From Atkinsonella hypoxylon (taxonomy: Eukaryota > Ascomycota > Sordariomycetes > Hypocreales > Clavicipitaceae): DNA of 64,000 bases. Below are positions 24,612 to 37,018 of this stretch, one piece after another. Both the position numbers and the translations under genes were made by a program. Below the pieces are notes generated by a model. It saw nothing but the letters and a program-made list of their open reading frames with translations. It ran no database searches and was not told where the DNA came from. The number at the start of each line of letters is the position of its first letter. Position 1 is the first letter of the stretch. The DNA is taken from NCBI GenBank assembly GCA_000729835.1, contig JFHB01000013.1, forward strand, positions 248,001-312,000, in the 5' to 3' direction.

Positions 24612-25920
24612 CCTACTTGAGGGACACGACTGGAGGTAATTTTGCTGTTTCGGTGGATAGAACGCACTGGAAGGACTCAGAAGACGCTCGTACCAGCAGG
24701 TAATCTAAAAGCTTGAATTCGCCACGAATAGAGAGGAGGTGCATATAGAGTTCAATTCTCATAATTTTGACCGCAAGCAAATGGCAACACAGTGATGCTT
24801 AAATATGGCGCAAATGCCATTGAGTGACGAGTGAAAGGAGCTCACCCAGGATGAGCACCTTGTTGACCAAGGTTGAACGTTGATGGTGAAGCAAGTTATG
24901 ACATGAACGTTGGCTTGCTTCAGGCAGCCTTCCATCCCTTAAAGCTGGGCAGTTTTATGTGAGAAGTACCTCTGCAGAAGCGATGATGCGGAGGCACATC
25001 TTCCGTCCTTTTTTTTTTTTCCTTTTTTTTTTTTCCGTTGCTGTTGTGCGTTCAAACCCGAGTAGTGCTAATTATTCGCGCAGAAGAAAAATTACAATCG
25101 TAGCAGCAGGCCAACTTCCACCCCGCTTCAAGGCCCTTTAGGTAGCCGCCCCTCGATTTTGCTATGCACAGCACTACGGTGGAAATTTACATACCAACAC
25201 GCCCAAAGCTTCAATCGACACGCCCCCAAATACTAACCGGATCTAGCTAAATACGCGACCCCCCTTAGAAAAATTTCCCCTCTTTTTAGTAGCTCTACGG
25301 AGTATTTTGAGTTATTTTTCTCTGACAGCTACTAACATTTACAATGTTAATCAACGCATTGCTTGTCGCGTATATTTTAGATGATTATGGCATTGTTCCA
25401 TCTGTCAGTAGTCGGTCGGTCGGCCCCATTGGTCAGGGAGTAATGGCACCTGTTACGGATGGTGACATGCTCACTTGTATTTGCGAAAAACGACCTCGGA
25501 AAATGAGACAATTTCGTAACAATGCTATCGCACCCTTCTATGCTACACAGCCCTTCATAGTTGAGCAGCGATGGCTCGGGGCGTCTTCAGTTGGGCTGAT
25601 GACTGGTTGGAGGTTGCCTTGGAGCATGCCTCGGGAACGCGGCGTTGAGATGGCCTGTCAAAGTTGTTCGCACTGCTCTGGACTACATGAGCCAGCAACA
25701 GCTTATTAGTGTGTATGTTTAAAAAGGCGCTGCTTACATGAAACTGAGATCGAATTACTGTTTCAATATAGTGCGTCTGTTATAGCAGGATAAATTTAGC
25801 AACATGCTGCTTTTCCCATGTGCATATTTTCTCCATCTACACCATTGGCCTGCCTATGGATTTATATAACGACACATTGTATCTGTTAAGAAAGAGCAGT
25901 GGCGAGACATGCTTTACTGG
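24612..25920. other. Intergenic, no gene supported
   Basis: Contains two T-tracts at 25008-25033, C-rich repeats near 25200-25265 and a TACGGAGTA motif at 25296-25304. A 121-codon open frame at 25344-25709 shows no protein family and is not accepted. Confidence 0.45.
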
Positions 25921-26430
25921 GTTATTCCCAGCAAGGAAACCAATCTATTGCAGTTTCTAGTATCGTCAGATGCGGATGCCAATGCCGCTTGTCATAACGG
26001 TCGGACGCCGTTCATGTGCCTTAACCCCGTCAATGGCCAATAACGCCTTGGGTCATGTTCCGACGATACACTGCAAGTGGTAAGGAGTATCCTAGACTAT
26101 GGAATCAACCCCCCCCTACGTACATGGCTGAGTGTTGGACGCCGCTAGACTGCTTATCGCTTTATCTGAACCACAGCGGCAGCAAGAAAGAGTTAGTAAC
26201 TCTTGCCTAGGAAATTCATCGCTAAGGGAATAAAACTGAATATCAGATGACGATGCTGTGTAGCTTAATACTTCCTAATCTCTAGATAAGCTCTGTGCGA
26301 TTTCCTAGTTTCCTCTACGTCCCCTGTTTACTGATGGGGTAAATGCTGGCGCGCCGGGGTCTTCACGGTCTTGTAGAGGAGAAGGAGCAGCATATTTTAC
26401 GCTTTGTTAGCAAGATGAAGCTGACATCGT
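25921..26430 (+). pseudogene. Ankyrin-repeat protein relic
   Basis: The translation from 25936 reads as an ankyrin repeat (LLQFLVSSDADANAACHNGRTPFM-like, in pieces) and then hits TAA. From 26060 another frame continues with a second repeat-like unit (VVRSILDYGIN, then CWTPLDCLSLYLN) and is broken by several TAG and TAA codons. A weaker segment follows to about 26430. No start or full domain remains. The many TAA and TAG codons are what C-to-T decay such as RIP produces. Family assignment is moderate; the functional state is clearly dead. Confidence 0.5.
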
Positions 26431-27236
26431 CTGGTTGATTCCCTCAACTGTCGTACCCGCTTGCCAAGTAGAGCGTTCACGTGTTATAAAGGTCCAGCTT
26501 CGGTGACGCACTAGAGATAGCTCGGTTCACACAGGCAAGCGCCGCATCTTGTTTTCAGGTGAGCAGGATATTCGACTGGACGACGCCTTAACCAGATGTC
26601 TGGCCTACACAGAACAGATGGTGCGCGTTTTCTCCTGCGAAACGGAGAAAATACGTCGTGTAACATGTAATTCCCAGAGGCTGTTATGCCCTGCCCTTAA
26701 CACACGGAATACATTTTTAAGAGCTTTGTGAAGCTTGATGACTTCTCCTAAGCTAAGCGATATCTCAGCGCTCTCACGATATTCTCTGTTATCCCTTGCT
26801 ATAGCGACAACGAGCAAGGATGTAGATATATAGCTTTCTTCGGAAGTACCTCCGGAGTAGTAGTATTGTAAGACGTTGGATGCCTATTGTGCCTAGGGTA
26901 AATACGTTCCAGGGTGGCCTTGAAGTGTCAGTGATGCCTGAGGCCGCATTTTCATGGATCATACTACGTGGCGCCGCGGCCTCCGTCGTTGAGAGAAGGG
27001 AGTGAAAAAAAAAAAAGTAAATAAATAAATAATAATAAATAAAACAAAAGATCGTACGTACCCCTCCAACACAGAAAGCGGGCCTGTAAAAAAAATAACT
27101 TCCTCGCCCCCCCCCCCCCCCCTTTCTGGGCCTCAGACGTTCCTCTTGTGCACTCATCCATTTCCCACCATCAACGGTCCGTTTCGACTTCTGACTTATT
27201 TCTCTCGTTGTCGGTCCCTTCTTCACATCAGTCACA
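26431..27236. other. Upstream region of EF-1-beta
   Basis: Contains an A-tract around 27006-27017, a C-run of about 19 at 27104-27122 and a pyrimidine-rich stretch up to the ATG, typical of promoters of highly expressed fungal genes. No other gene was seen. Confidence 0.45.
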
Positions 27237-28552
27237 ATGGGTTTCACCGACTTCCTCTCCGATACTGGACTGACCCGTGAGTTTATCTTCTGCGCATCCA
27301 TGCATTAAGATTCTGTCCGTTTGTGTTGTGGCGGGCGATGAACCCCCGCCCCCGCCATGACTCCTTGCGACATCACAGTTTTCGTTGACGACCTGCTTTG
27401 CTTTATGTGGCTTGAAAGACTATCCTAGAATGCACTTCAACTGACAGTCTTGAAATTTCAGTCCTCAACAACTGGGTTCAGACTCGCTCCTACATCACTG
27501 GGTAGGTTCACATTTCGATATCGTCATTTTCCGTCTTGGTTTTTTTTTTGCAATTTTTGTGGTGCTAGATTTGGTGGGGAAGTGGAGTTGACGATGAGGC
27601 CGTCATCGAGCCAGAATGGAAGCAAACTCAATTCTTCCTGTTTGCATCTGTTAGCATATTTCTGGACTGTCCAATATCCGGGATCGCCATACTACTTCGC
27701 GTTGGGCGAGGGTTGGCCGTATAGGTTCAAAGCTCTTACAGCTACATTTGCCGAATCCTAGCCAGCCTTTCGAGACATCTGTCATGACGAATTCCGGCCT
27801 AATAGCCACGTTTGAGAAATCCAGTTGACTGACATTTTGTGTCCTTGTAGCTACTCTCCCTCCCAGGCCGATGTTGCCTGCTTCAAGGCCTTGAAGTCCA
27901 GCCCTGATGCTACCAAATTCCCCCATGCCGCTCGCTGGTACAAGCACATTGCTACCTTCGAGGACGAGTTCGCCAGCCTCTTCGGCGACGCTAGCAAGCC
28001 CTACACTGTCTATGGCCCCGATGTCTCTGAAGTCACGCTGAACCCTGCCAAGGCTCCCGCCGCTGAGGAGGACGACGATGACGTCGATCTGTTCGGTTCC
28101 GACGACGAAGATGGCGAGGCTGCCCGTGTCCGCGAGGAGCGACTGGCCGAGTACCGCAAGAAGAAGGAGGCCAAGCCCAAGACTATTGCCAAATCTGTCG
28201 TCACTCTTGACGTCAAGCCTTGGGGTACGTCGTTTTGCTTTTTCTCCTTCAATTGGAGATGTGCCCTTTCTACCATCTCCGCATCAAAAGCGATACGCAA
28301 AGCTAACAGCGTACTACTCCAGATGACGAGACCGACATGAAGGCTCTTGAGGAGGCTGTCCGCAGCATCGAGAAGGACGGCCTGGTCTGGGGTGCCTCCA
28401 AGCTCATTCCAGTCGGTTTCGGTATCAAGAAGCTTCAGATCAACCTCGTGGTCGAGGACGAGAAGATCTCCCTGGCTGAGCTCGAGGAGGAGATTCAGGG
28501 ATTCGAGGATTACGTCCAGTCTACTGATGTTGCTGCCATGCAGAAGCTCTGA
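27237..28552 (+). CDS. Translation elongation factor 1-beta (eEF1B alpha)
   Basis: Four exons (27237-27276, 27462-27501, 27851-28224, 28323-28552) encode 227 residues. The order is a short GST-C-like N-terminal domain (MGFTDFLSDTGL), an acidic linker with DDDDVDLFGSDDED that matches the casein kinase 2 site of the family, and the C-terminal EF-1 guanine nucleotide exchange domain ending in DVAAMQKL. It reloads eEF1A with GTP during elongation in the cytosol. The first two exons are only 40 nt each, and the introns around the second are unusually long for the window (185 and 349 nt). That fits genes whose first introns carry transcription-enhancing signals (inference). The gene faces RAD16 tail to tail. 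Confidence 0.95.
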
Positions 28553-29328
28553 ATTGCGTTTCGACCATTACCCCCCCCTTCGCGCATTCTGCATATTCTC
28601 TCCAGGCTTGTGTTCCACCATACACATGTGCCAATACAACACGTCAATTGGTCATAGTTCATCCGTTAGGGCTATCAGAAAATTCAATTTCGGTCAAGCA
28701 CAAATTGGGAGGGCATGATGAGCAGAAACCGCATCTCAGCAAACACATCCCAACATCATTGTGAGGGTCCTTGATGAGGGAAAAACAAATAACAAGATAT
28801 GGCCAAAAACAATGAATACCATGTTGAAAATCAGAAGATGGGATACGCGCCTCTTGATGGATTTCCTCTTCGGCGAGAACGGGGATCAGTAATACTCCGT
28901 GTAGACTCGAAATGCTGTTCCTTCATGACCATAGACAAGTACTGACTTTGTGACAAAAATAAAACCAGAAAAAGAAGAGAATCTACTCCGGTTTCTTTTG
29001 TGACCTTGCATCCCTGCTGTCTTATGACACTTGTTACGTGCTACGGCTTTTGTCGCACGAGGTACTGTTTGAAGCGTTTCCCATTCGTGACAATCCATGA
29101 TCATCCTACACCGCGCAATCACAATGACTCATACAAATGGTATTTTCTAAGCAACTATCGAAGGAAGACTGCCAAATTCATTTGTTGGGCTTCGTATGAA
29201 ACAGACCGTGCGAGCAAAAAAAGACCTTCGTTTCTAAAACGTAACAAAAAAAGCTCTTTTCCTCGCCACAGATGAAGCATACGTCCAGCAGCCATGGTGA
29301 ACCATTAAACAAGCACACTGGGGCAACG
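28553..29328. other. Convergent 3' regions of EF-1-beta and RAD16
   Basis: About 780 bp with no gene seen. A near-match TACTCCGTG lies close to 28893. Probably 3' untranslated sequence of both genes. Confidence 0.5.
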
Positions 29329-32300
29329 TTACGTGCCTCTGAACAAAAACTGCATATCCTCCGGGGTAAGACTCTCCATCGCCTTGTCGTCGGCATTGAT
29401 GGTAGAGTGAATCATGCTTGTCTTCTTCTCTTGAATGAGCACCATCCGGCTCTCGACCGAATCCTCGATACATAATCGGGTGATGGTGCAGGGTCGTGTC
29501 TGGCCGATGCGGTGGCATCGGTCAGCAGATTGCCATTCAGCCGCGGGATTCCACCAACTGGACACGTTAATAATTCACAATATGATAGCGTTCGTATGTT
29601 GAATGGGAAAGGAGACTTACGGATCAACGATGAACACTCTCGAGGCCTCCGTTAGGTTCAGGGCTACACCTCCTGCTTTGAGCGAGACCAAGAAGCATTC
29701 CACGTCGACGTTATTCATGAAATGCTCAATCGAGGCCTGGCGTTGCGCTGGCGTCATGCTACCGTCTAGCATGACGGTGGTGATGCCAGCGCGTCGGAGT
29801 CGCCATTCAATCAGCTGCAGCATGGTGGTGAACTGCGAAAAGATGATGGATTTATGTGAAGCATTGTCCGAACGGAGCTTGTGTAAATCATGAACAAGAA
29901 GTTCAATTTTAGACGACGATACCCAGTTTTCCATCTTGATTCGATTGATAATCGAACTTTTCTTGACCAGGTTCTCGTCCTGCTCAAGTTCGGGTTGCTC
30001 TAGGTCGATTGACAGCGCGATGTGGCACGTTGGACAATCTGGCGTGTCTGTGCACTGGACATAGCTGGTGACGCATGCTCGACAGAAATCATGCTTGCAG
30101 CGGCTTCGAATCGTATCCTCAGCTGGCTCATCACAGATGCAGCACACTAGGATGTTCTGTCCGCCCTCGGCATGCTTCTTCAGCAACAAATCCGGGTGGT
30201 CGGCCACTTGACGCATCTGCATGATAAGGCCAAATATGTTGGCATAATTATTGAGCAGTACACCCTGTGCGACATAGGTATCAAACTTGCGCTGGCCGTT
30301 GGTCATAATGCTGTTGGCAAAATCATTCTCCTCCTCGCCAAAGAATTGTCTGTCGATGAGGATCTCCTTGACGGGCAGCTCCATGGCGTTGGTGTGATCC
30401 TTCTTGAGTCGGCGTAGCATGATTCTGTCTGTCATCAGCCGCAGCTTTTGGAATGCCGCGTGACCGGGACCGAGGTTGCCAAACTTCTGAATCGGGTTCA
30501 AAAGCTCCTGATTAAAGACGGAAACGTGCTGCATGCCAGGATGTCTGCAATGAGAACATCGGCTGTCATCATCCATTGACCACTCAAGAATGGAGCATGG
30601 ACACTGCTTGCACAAATACAAGGCAAAGGGTCGAATGTTGAGGAATCTGATCAAGGAAAAGAACTCTCCAATTCGGTTCTGCAAAGGTGTGCCCGTCAAG
30701 CACCAGCGATAGTTCGTTTCCAAAGCAAAACAAGCCTTAGCCGTCATCGTGCTTCGGGTCTTGATGCTGTGAGCTTCATCGAGGACGATACGATGAAAAT
30801 GAATTGAGTGCATCACACTTTTTTGTTTATGGATTCCATTCTTGCGTTTGAATCCCTTTTCCTGTTTTCGGTACATGGATTCCAAGCTATTGTAGGACAT
30901 CATGATAACGTCGTAAGCCTTGAGTTCCTTGACCGTGATGGTCTTTGCCTTCTGATTGGTTCCGTGATAGATGAAGGTCTTGAGAGTACCATCGGTGTAA
31001 GACTTGATTTCAGATTGCCACTGCATCAAGGCAACAGGAGGGACGAGTACCAATGACGGTTCCTTAGCCGGATAATCAGACATAATGAGCGAAACGGCTT
31101 GAATGGTTTTGCCGAGACCCATCTCATCACCTAGCAAACCGCCTTTCCAATCCGTCTTCTCCATTTCCTTCATCCAGGCGAGACCTTCCAGCTGGAAAGG
31201 CTTCAATTGCCGCGAGATAGTTGGAGGTTGAGCGGCCATGCCCGCTTTTATCACCGACATGTTTTTTAAATCATCCCACATGGTCAAAATTTCAGGGTGG
31301 TGATACTCGAGGCGACCTCGCTCCTTCTCTAAGCGGCTTCTGTTCCCACGTCGATATGCCCGCCGTTGAGACGCAACCCAGCGCAAATTAGTTCCGGCAT
31401 CCGCCGCATCACTAGAACTGGAGGAACCGGTGCCAGCTGACACAGGAGAAACGGTGAATTCGACTTCATCCCCTCCATTATTGCCCTCTTGCGAGTCTTC
31501 AATCACAAATGCTCGAGATGGACCACGCCCCGTGGCTGTCGTAAAAGTCCCTCGTCTGCTGGCCGAATTTTTGCTGCCAGGCCTCGTGCGTCTAGGCAAA
31601 GCAGCTTGCTTCCCTGCTCTCTTCGAGAGCGGTGCGTCTTCTTCTGACGTATCAGTTTCATCCTCCTCTCCTGTGTCTGAAGTCACGAAGGAATCTTCAT
31701 CGTGTAACAAGTCAGATGGACCAGAAAAGTCACTTCGTAGTGCAGAGATCTCAGCGTCCCAATCAAAATTAGATTCTGACAGGTCGTCAGAATCTGGAAT
31801 AGTTCTCCTCTTTTTGGCCGGTGGAGCTGATAGAATAGCCGACTCAATTGAAGGTCTGCCACGTTTCGGAGCATTTCCGGTCGGTAGTGGCGACACGAAA
31901 GCCTCTACTGCTGCAGCTCGACCGTTTCGGCGTTTTGAAGCCTGCAGAGGCAACGTAGCTTCGTCTGCCTTCGCGAACTCTTCCTGTTGTAATCTTCGAG
32001 CAATCCGGGCATCTCGATTAAGATCAGAGGCAATATCGCTGTTGTCTTCGTCCTCGGAATCAAATATTTCAGTTAACATTTTCCCCTTGGTTGGATTCAA
32101 TGAATAAACACTATTTCTCAGGACCCGATCACTTTCGAATCCTTCGAGATCTGACTTGCTAGGAAGTTGTACCTCCAGTGTAGTGGACTTTTGGAGAAGG
32201 TTGGAAGGAATTGATCCATCATGGTTCACAGGCGTGGGAAGTTTGCTAGTTGCTGGGGTGGAAACCTCCCCTTCAGATGAGAGGTCTTGTGGCGTAGACG

Positions 32301-32645
32301 CCGATGAGACGGAAAGGTCACGGATTGCCAACGCTTTGCCAATGGGCTTCTTATGGTTTGGTTGGGATGCTGGCATTGAAACGGCAGAGCTTGTACCACT
32401 GGTTGGAAGGGATGCACGGCTTGGCCGAACCCTCAGTCTTTGTGTTGCTGGTGCTTGATCCTCAGGTATGATAATTTCATCGACGACTGTGGGCTTCGAG
32501 GCTACGGATTTGGCCCGCCGAGGTGTATCTGAGATTGCAGATTAGAATTGACTCGCCAATATTCGGAATGTGAAGCTGAAGCCTAACCGGCACGTTGGGG
32601 CAAGGCTGAACCGCCTGATTGAATGGAACGACGTCTACGAGGCAT
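29329..32645 (-). CDS. rad16: RAD16, SNF2-type ATPase with RING finger, nucleotide-excision repair
   Basis: Three exons (32588-32645, 29621-32528, 29329-29557) encode 1064 residues. An N-terminal half of low complexity, acidic and serine-rich, precedes the SNF2 ATPase. Walker A is DEMGLGKT near residue 487, and the Walker B box is DEAH near residue 602. A C3HC4-type RING (CCICDEPAED through CPTCH) sits between the helicase lobes at about 812-852, the RAD16 arrangement. The last exon carries motif VI (QSADRCHRIGQ). In yeast RAD16 with RAD7 scans non-transcribed DNA and acts in a ubiquitin-ligase complex. Introns of 59 and 63 nt have good ends. It is longer than the yeast protein (790) because of the N-terminus. 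RAD7 lies divergently next to it. Confidence 0.95.
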
Positions 32646-33534
32646 GTTTATGGTTATGCCTCAGCGCTGAGTTCAGCGCCCAAGATAACTGAACTGAATA
32701 ATAAATGAGAGAACGGAGCTTTGAAAATGACGACCAGTAATTGATCCAAATCTTCACGTTGCCGAATGCTCTCCTGTCATCAATAGTCACAGTCCAAGTA
32801 ATCTACCCGCCCAAGGTCAGTGACGCCGAATGGTACGCAGCGAGCAGAGAGGATGATAAGATGTTACAATCAAGATTTTTGAGAAAAAAGACAGTAGGGG
32901 GGAAAAATATTCCCGACTATCATGGATATGTCTCGCTCAGGTTGGACGTATCTGGAACGCAAGGGGCAAAAGTTGCCACTGCAATTGAGCTGGGATTTTC
33001 TTCTCAGCCATCCGTGACTTTTGGCGCCATGTCACAGTGTCGGAAACATAAGGCGCCACCCGCGTTGCCAAATGAACACGAAAGCACGTGCCAAGGGGGC
33101 GGGCATTTAAGAGGCCGTGCTTCAAGGGTGAATTACTGTTTTACACTGTATGATTCATTCATTCACCTGGCTATGATTGCCACCGACGAGCGTGCCCTTC
33201 TCACAGTGTGAATCACTCCGGATGCGATGACGCAGGGCCATCTAGCCTCGTGTTGTGTGAGTTATGCAGGAACCGCTGACTGGCTAAGTTAGGTGGGACA
33301 CAGTGAGCTTTCTACTCACACACACAGTAATCTGAGTCGCTGTTGCACGGCTGACCTGGTTTGTCGTGAATCGATCGCATCAGCCAAAAAAAAAATAGAC
33401 ACACCAAATGTGTCATCCACAGATCGTTCTGTTCCTCCTGCTAGGGCTCGACTGCGCTCTATCAGACAGCCGATGAAGGTTCCGCCATCTCGCTTCATAC
33501 AGCCCCATCAAACCATTACATCAGCTGCATCATC
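32646..33534. promoter_or_regulatory. Shared divergent region between RAD16 and RAD7
   Basis: About 0.9 kb separates the two start codons, so both promoters must lie here or in the first leader exon of RAD7. An open frame on the + strand in this interval has no ATG support or protein family. No specific operator was recognised. Confidence 0.5.
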
Positions 33535-35569
33535 ATGTAAGTTCCGCTTCAATCAGTCAGTGCCAGCTTGACTCCCAAAGTCTCATCAACTAAATGTCCC
33601 TTTCAACAGGGTTCGCCGTAGCCGAGCGCGGAATCAAAATGAAGGCGAGCCTTCAACGCTGACCCGAAACATCACTGGGCCGTAAGACGATCCCTTTTAG
33701 CACAATATAGTAACCTGATCTAACATGGTCATTCAGTCAGTCAGCCTTGACAGACTTCCTAGCTGTAAGTTTGCGCTTGTTTGAGTAGCACTGGGCATTC
33801 TCACTCATACAGCGACTTAGTCACATAATATTTCAGCGCGCCAAATCCGTGATGATGCAGAAATGCGACGGAGGGAAGCCAGCAACAGGGCTCGCTTGAA
33901 TGGACAAGCATCTGGAACTGGTGAAGCGGAACCGGTCATCGCTGAATCAAGCGCTGCAGGAGCACGATCATCCAATCGCAATGGTGCTAATGCTCAAGCT
34001 GGCAGGAGGAGGAAGACGGAGCAGAAGGCGATCGAGAAGATCAAAGCTAGCAAAGCATTCAAGAAACGAAAGACGTACCAGGAAGATTCCGACGATGATG
34101 ATGGAATTGCCCGCGCTATCTTCGAGGCACATCATGCACCTCTTCCTGGTCAGATGGAAAACTGCGAAATCTGCGACAAGAGGTTCACTGTCACTCCCTA
34201 CTCAGTCACTGGACCCAATGGCGGCCTCCTCTGCGCACCCTGCGGCAAAGAAATCGCTAAAGAGCGCCTAGGGGCACAGCCAAAAAAGAAACCAAGGAAG
34301 CAAACAGGCGGAATCGGGTCGCGTCGAAGTATTCAGAGTCGCATTCTCGACGGTGATGTTGGCACAAAGAGCTTGGCAACGCTGTGCGTGCAGACATTGG
34401 CAAAAAATGTCGACATGGCAGAAAGTTTAGGCGACCTTCCTGAGCACCTTATCGACAAGATCGCTCGTATCTTCTCCAAGAGACGGCTTCTTCGCCCAGA
34501 AACACTACCGCTTTTTGCGCAGTCTACCACGGAAAGCATCAAAATATATGATGGCGCGAACCTCGGCAGCCAAGAGTACATCAGCATATTCCAAGTTGCG
34601 CCGAACCTGCGTCATTTCAAAGCTCGCTCCGCTATTCAGTTCAAAGATGAGGTCATGGATTACCTCTTGTCTCGTGAAATTGCTTTGGAAAGCTTCTACC
34701 TGCATGGGGCCAACCTCCTCAGCGAGGAGAAGTGGCATGAACTCTTCGAGAAAAAGGGGCAGACGCTTAAGGCTGTTCAAGTGTACTACACGGACAAACA
34801 TTTTGGCGATGACACCATCGATGTGCTGGCGAAACACTGCCCTAAGTTGCTGCGTCTCAAAATTGAGAATAATCAGAAACTGACGGGCAAAGGCGTAGAG
34901 TCCATCGGCAATTTATCTGAGCTGGAGCACCTTGGCTTACAGCTTCAACAATCTTTATCCCCAACTTCGATCACTTCAGCCATTGCCAGAGTAGGGTCCA
35001 AGCTCAAAACACTCTCGCTCACGATTGTCCCACAAGCGGACGATTCAGTCTTGGAAGTCATTCATAAATCCTGTCGATCTCTGCAAAAACTTCGCATCAC
35101 TGAAAGCGAGACTATGACTGACCAAGGATTCGTCAAATTATTCACGGGCTGGGAAAATCCTCCCCTGCATTACATTGACTTGCAGAAATGCCGATATGTC
35201 GATGCTAGCCGGCCACGTTCCAACGACGATAATGTCGGGCTCTGCGGCGAGGGTTTCAAAGCACTCATGGCACACTCTGGCCAAAAGATAGTGGATGTCA
35301 ATGTCCACGCTTGCCGACACATTTCCCAAGAGGCATTTGAGGAAGTTTTCCATGAGACTGCGGTGTATCCGGAATTGAAGAAGCTGGAGATCAGTTTTTG
35401 TGAAGAAGTGAGCGACTTCATATTGGGGTCCATCTTTCGCGCTTGCCCCAAGATAAAAGAGGTCAATGTCTTTGGGTGCATGAAGGTCAAGTCTGTCAGA
35501 GTCCCCCGAGGTACTATTCTTGTCGGCGTGCCGAATGCGCAAGGCATGATTACTGAGAGCATGGATTGA
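33535..35569 (+). CDS. rad7: RAD7, leucine-rich-repeat partner of RAD16
   Basis: Coding exons are 33535-33536, 33610-33681, 33737-33764 and 33821-35569, giving 616 residues. The first coding exon supplies only AT of the start codon; the G comes from the next exon. This model yields MVRRSRARN, then GPQSALTDFLA and ISARQIRDDAE, a coherent RAD7-like N-terminus. Near residues 148-172 a pair of cysteine motifs (CEIC, CAPC) forms the RAD7 zinc finger, followed by about 370 residues of leucine-rich repeats, including LPEHLIDKI at their start. In yeast RAD7 binds RAD16 and a cullin/Elc1 ligase and is needed to repair non-transcribed DNA. All phases close. Earlier ATGs inside exon 4 would lose the conserved N-terminus. 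The family is secure; the split start is well supported by frame alone. Confidence 0.9.
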
Positions 35570-35858
35570 TGTGCTGGGAACCAAGCGACCTAACGCTTTG
35601 TACCTGAAGCATGTCATGTACGATCGATCATCTATCGGAAGAGGTGTTGGTGGGATTGCTCGGATCAAAGCATGTGTTGCTTACTGGAAACCGTTTTGGC
35701 GAAGTAATGGAGATCTACCATCACGCTTGCCTTCATTGCACGCGCTAATTTCAAAGTAATGACTATGTACAGTTTTTCAATATGGCCGTCTCGTTCCATT
35801 CCATTCGTCATCTTTGTAAGTCATAGTGACATAGTCTTTGTGCTCAAGTTGACGCTGC

Positions 35859-37018
35859 TCAGCTCTTCCCGGCATTGACAAAGTCGTGGTCCTTCTGACT
35901 CGACGCGTTAAGACGCTGCTCCAGCTCCTCATCAGACAGGCCATCCTTCTTCCAGTAGAGCGGGAAGCCCGAACACGCACAGATGTCGCCAAAGTAATGC
36001 AAGTGAGCAACTATGTCCAGTCCAAAAGTCCCGCCATTGCACGCAACATTCGCAATGCCGTCGCAAACCTTGATATCACTGATAGGATAGTCATTCTGCG
36101 TGTCCGTGCCGTTCGTCAACCAGTATTCAGGAGATATGTGACGATACCCAATGAAGAGGGGAGGTAGCCTCGGAACAAGATCATCTTGATGGGTGACGCG
36201 CCATTGACCACCCGGCTGGCTGGTCATCCAGCTGGCGAACTTGTCGTTTCCTACGCGCGGCCCTCCATAGGTATACAAGGCAACGGCGAGGCCATCCCGC
36301 CGAAGGTAGGCCGTTGCAATGGTCGCCACGGCAGCGCCGAGAGAATGCCCAGCCGCCACGATGCGAAACCCGGGGTTCTGAGCGCGAGCCGTCTGGATTG
36401 CCTGGGTGGCCGCGATCCGGATCTCTGCCCAGCTTGCGGCGAAGCCAGCGTGCAATTTGCAGCCTGGGACCAAATCACAGTGCTCAAAGACGAAGACGGC
36501 GTCTGCGATGAAGTTGCGGATGTCAGAGCTTCCGCGGACGGAGAGCACAATCTCCTGCCGGATGTTGTCTACGGCCACGTAGGCGCCTATACCGGTCAAT
36601 GTCCCGCTTTCACCTCCCGCTCCCCCGCCCCATGTTAGTATCATGTGGCTTCAGGAGGAGAGAGTGGTGAGACGTTACACGAATGATGCCACGACGGTGG
36701 GCCTGTCCTTCTGGACCGAGGGACAGGCGTTGTTACTGCAGGTAATGGCGGTGCCTGGGGGGGCGTTGAAGTTGCAGTAGGCGGCGGCAGCGTGTTGGGC
36801 ATAGAACTCCATGTTGGTATAGTCCGACTCGGATACGCCGCCTTTATTTGTATACATGAAATTGTTAGCGGTGGACTCTGAGAACATGGGATGCGTAACG
36901 GGGGGGGGGGGGGATATGAATGACCTCTGGAGTGGAGGGACTTGACATAGGCCTCAATGCTGCCGACGGGCGAAGCTACTGCCAGAGCAGCAAAGCCCAA
37001 GATGGACACAAACAACAT
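35859..37018 (-). CDS. Secreted class 3 lipase / feruloyl-esterase-like
   Basis: Exons 36925-37018, 36679-36877 and 35859-36606 give 346 residues. The protein starts with a signal peptide (MLFVSILGFAALAVAS). The nucleophile elbow is GHSLG near residue 183, with candidate catalytic Asp in THQDDLVPRLPP and His in HLHYFGD close to the C-terminus. This is the order of fungal extracellular triacylglycerol or mono/diacylglycerol lipases of the class 3 alpha/beta-hydrolase family. Several cysteines (CNFNAPPG, CSNNACPS) suggest disulphides. The first intron is odd: donor GTCATT rather than GTATGT or GTAAGT, and a run of about 13 C inside, so that junction is the weakest part of the model. Substrate (glyceride or feruloyl ester) cannot be read from sequence. 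Confidence 0.85.

Noticed and set aside
25040..25070. GTTCAAACC box like a tRNA B-box
   Set aside because: No matching acceptor stem or A-box upstream; surrounded by T-tracts.
25344..25709. 121-codon open frame on +
   Set aside because: No family, no good context, lies beside an ankyrin relic; composition fits chance.
32741..33211. Open frame between RAD16 and RAD7
   Set aside because: Has no ATG at its start and shows no protein family; it overlaps the region that must carry both promoters.
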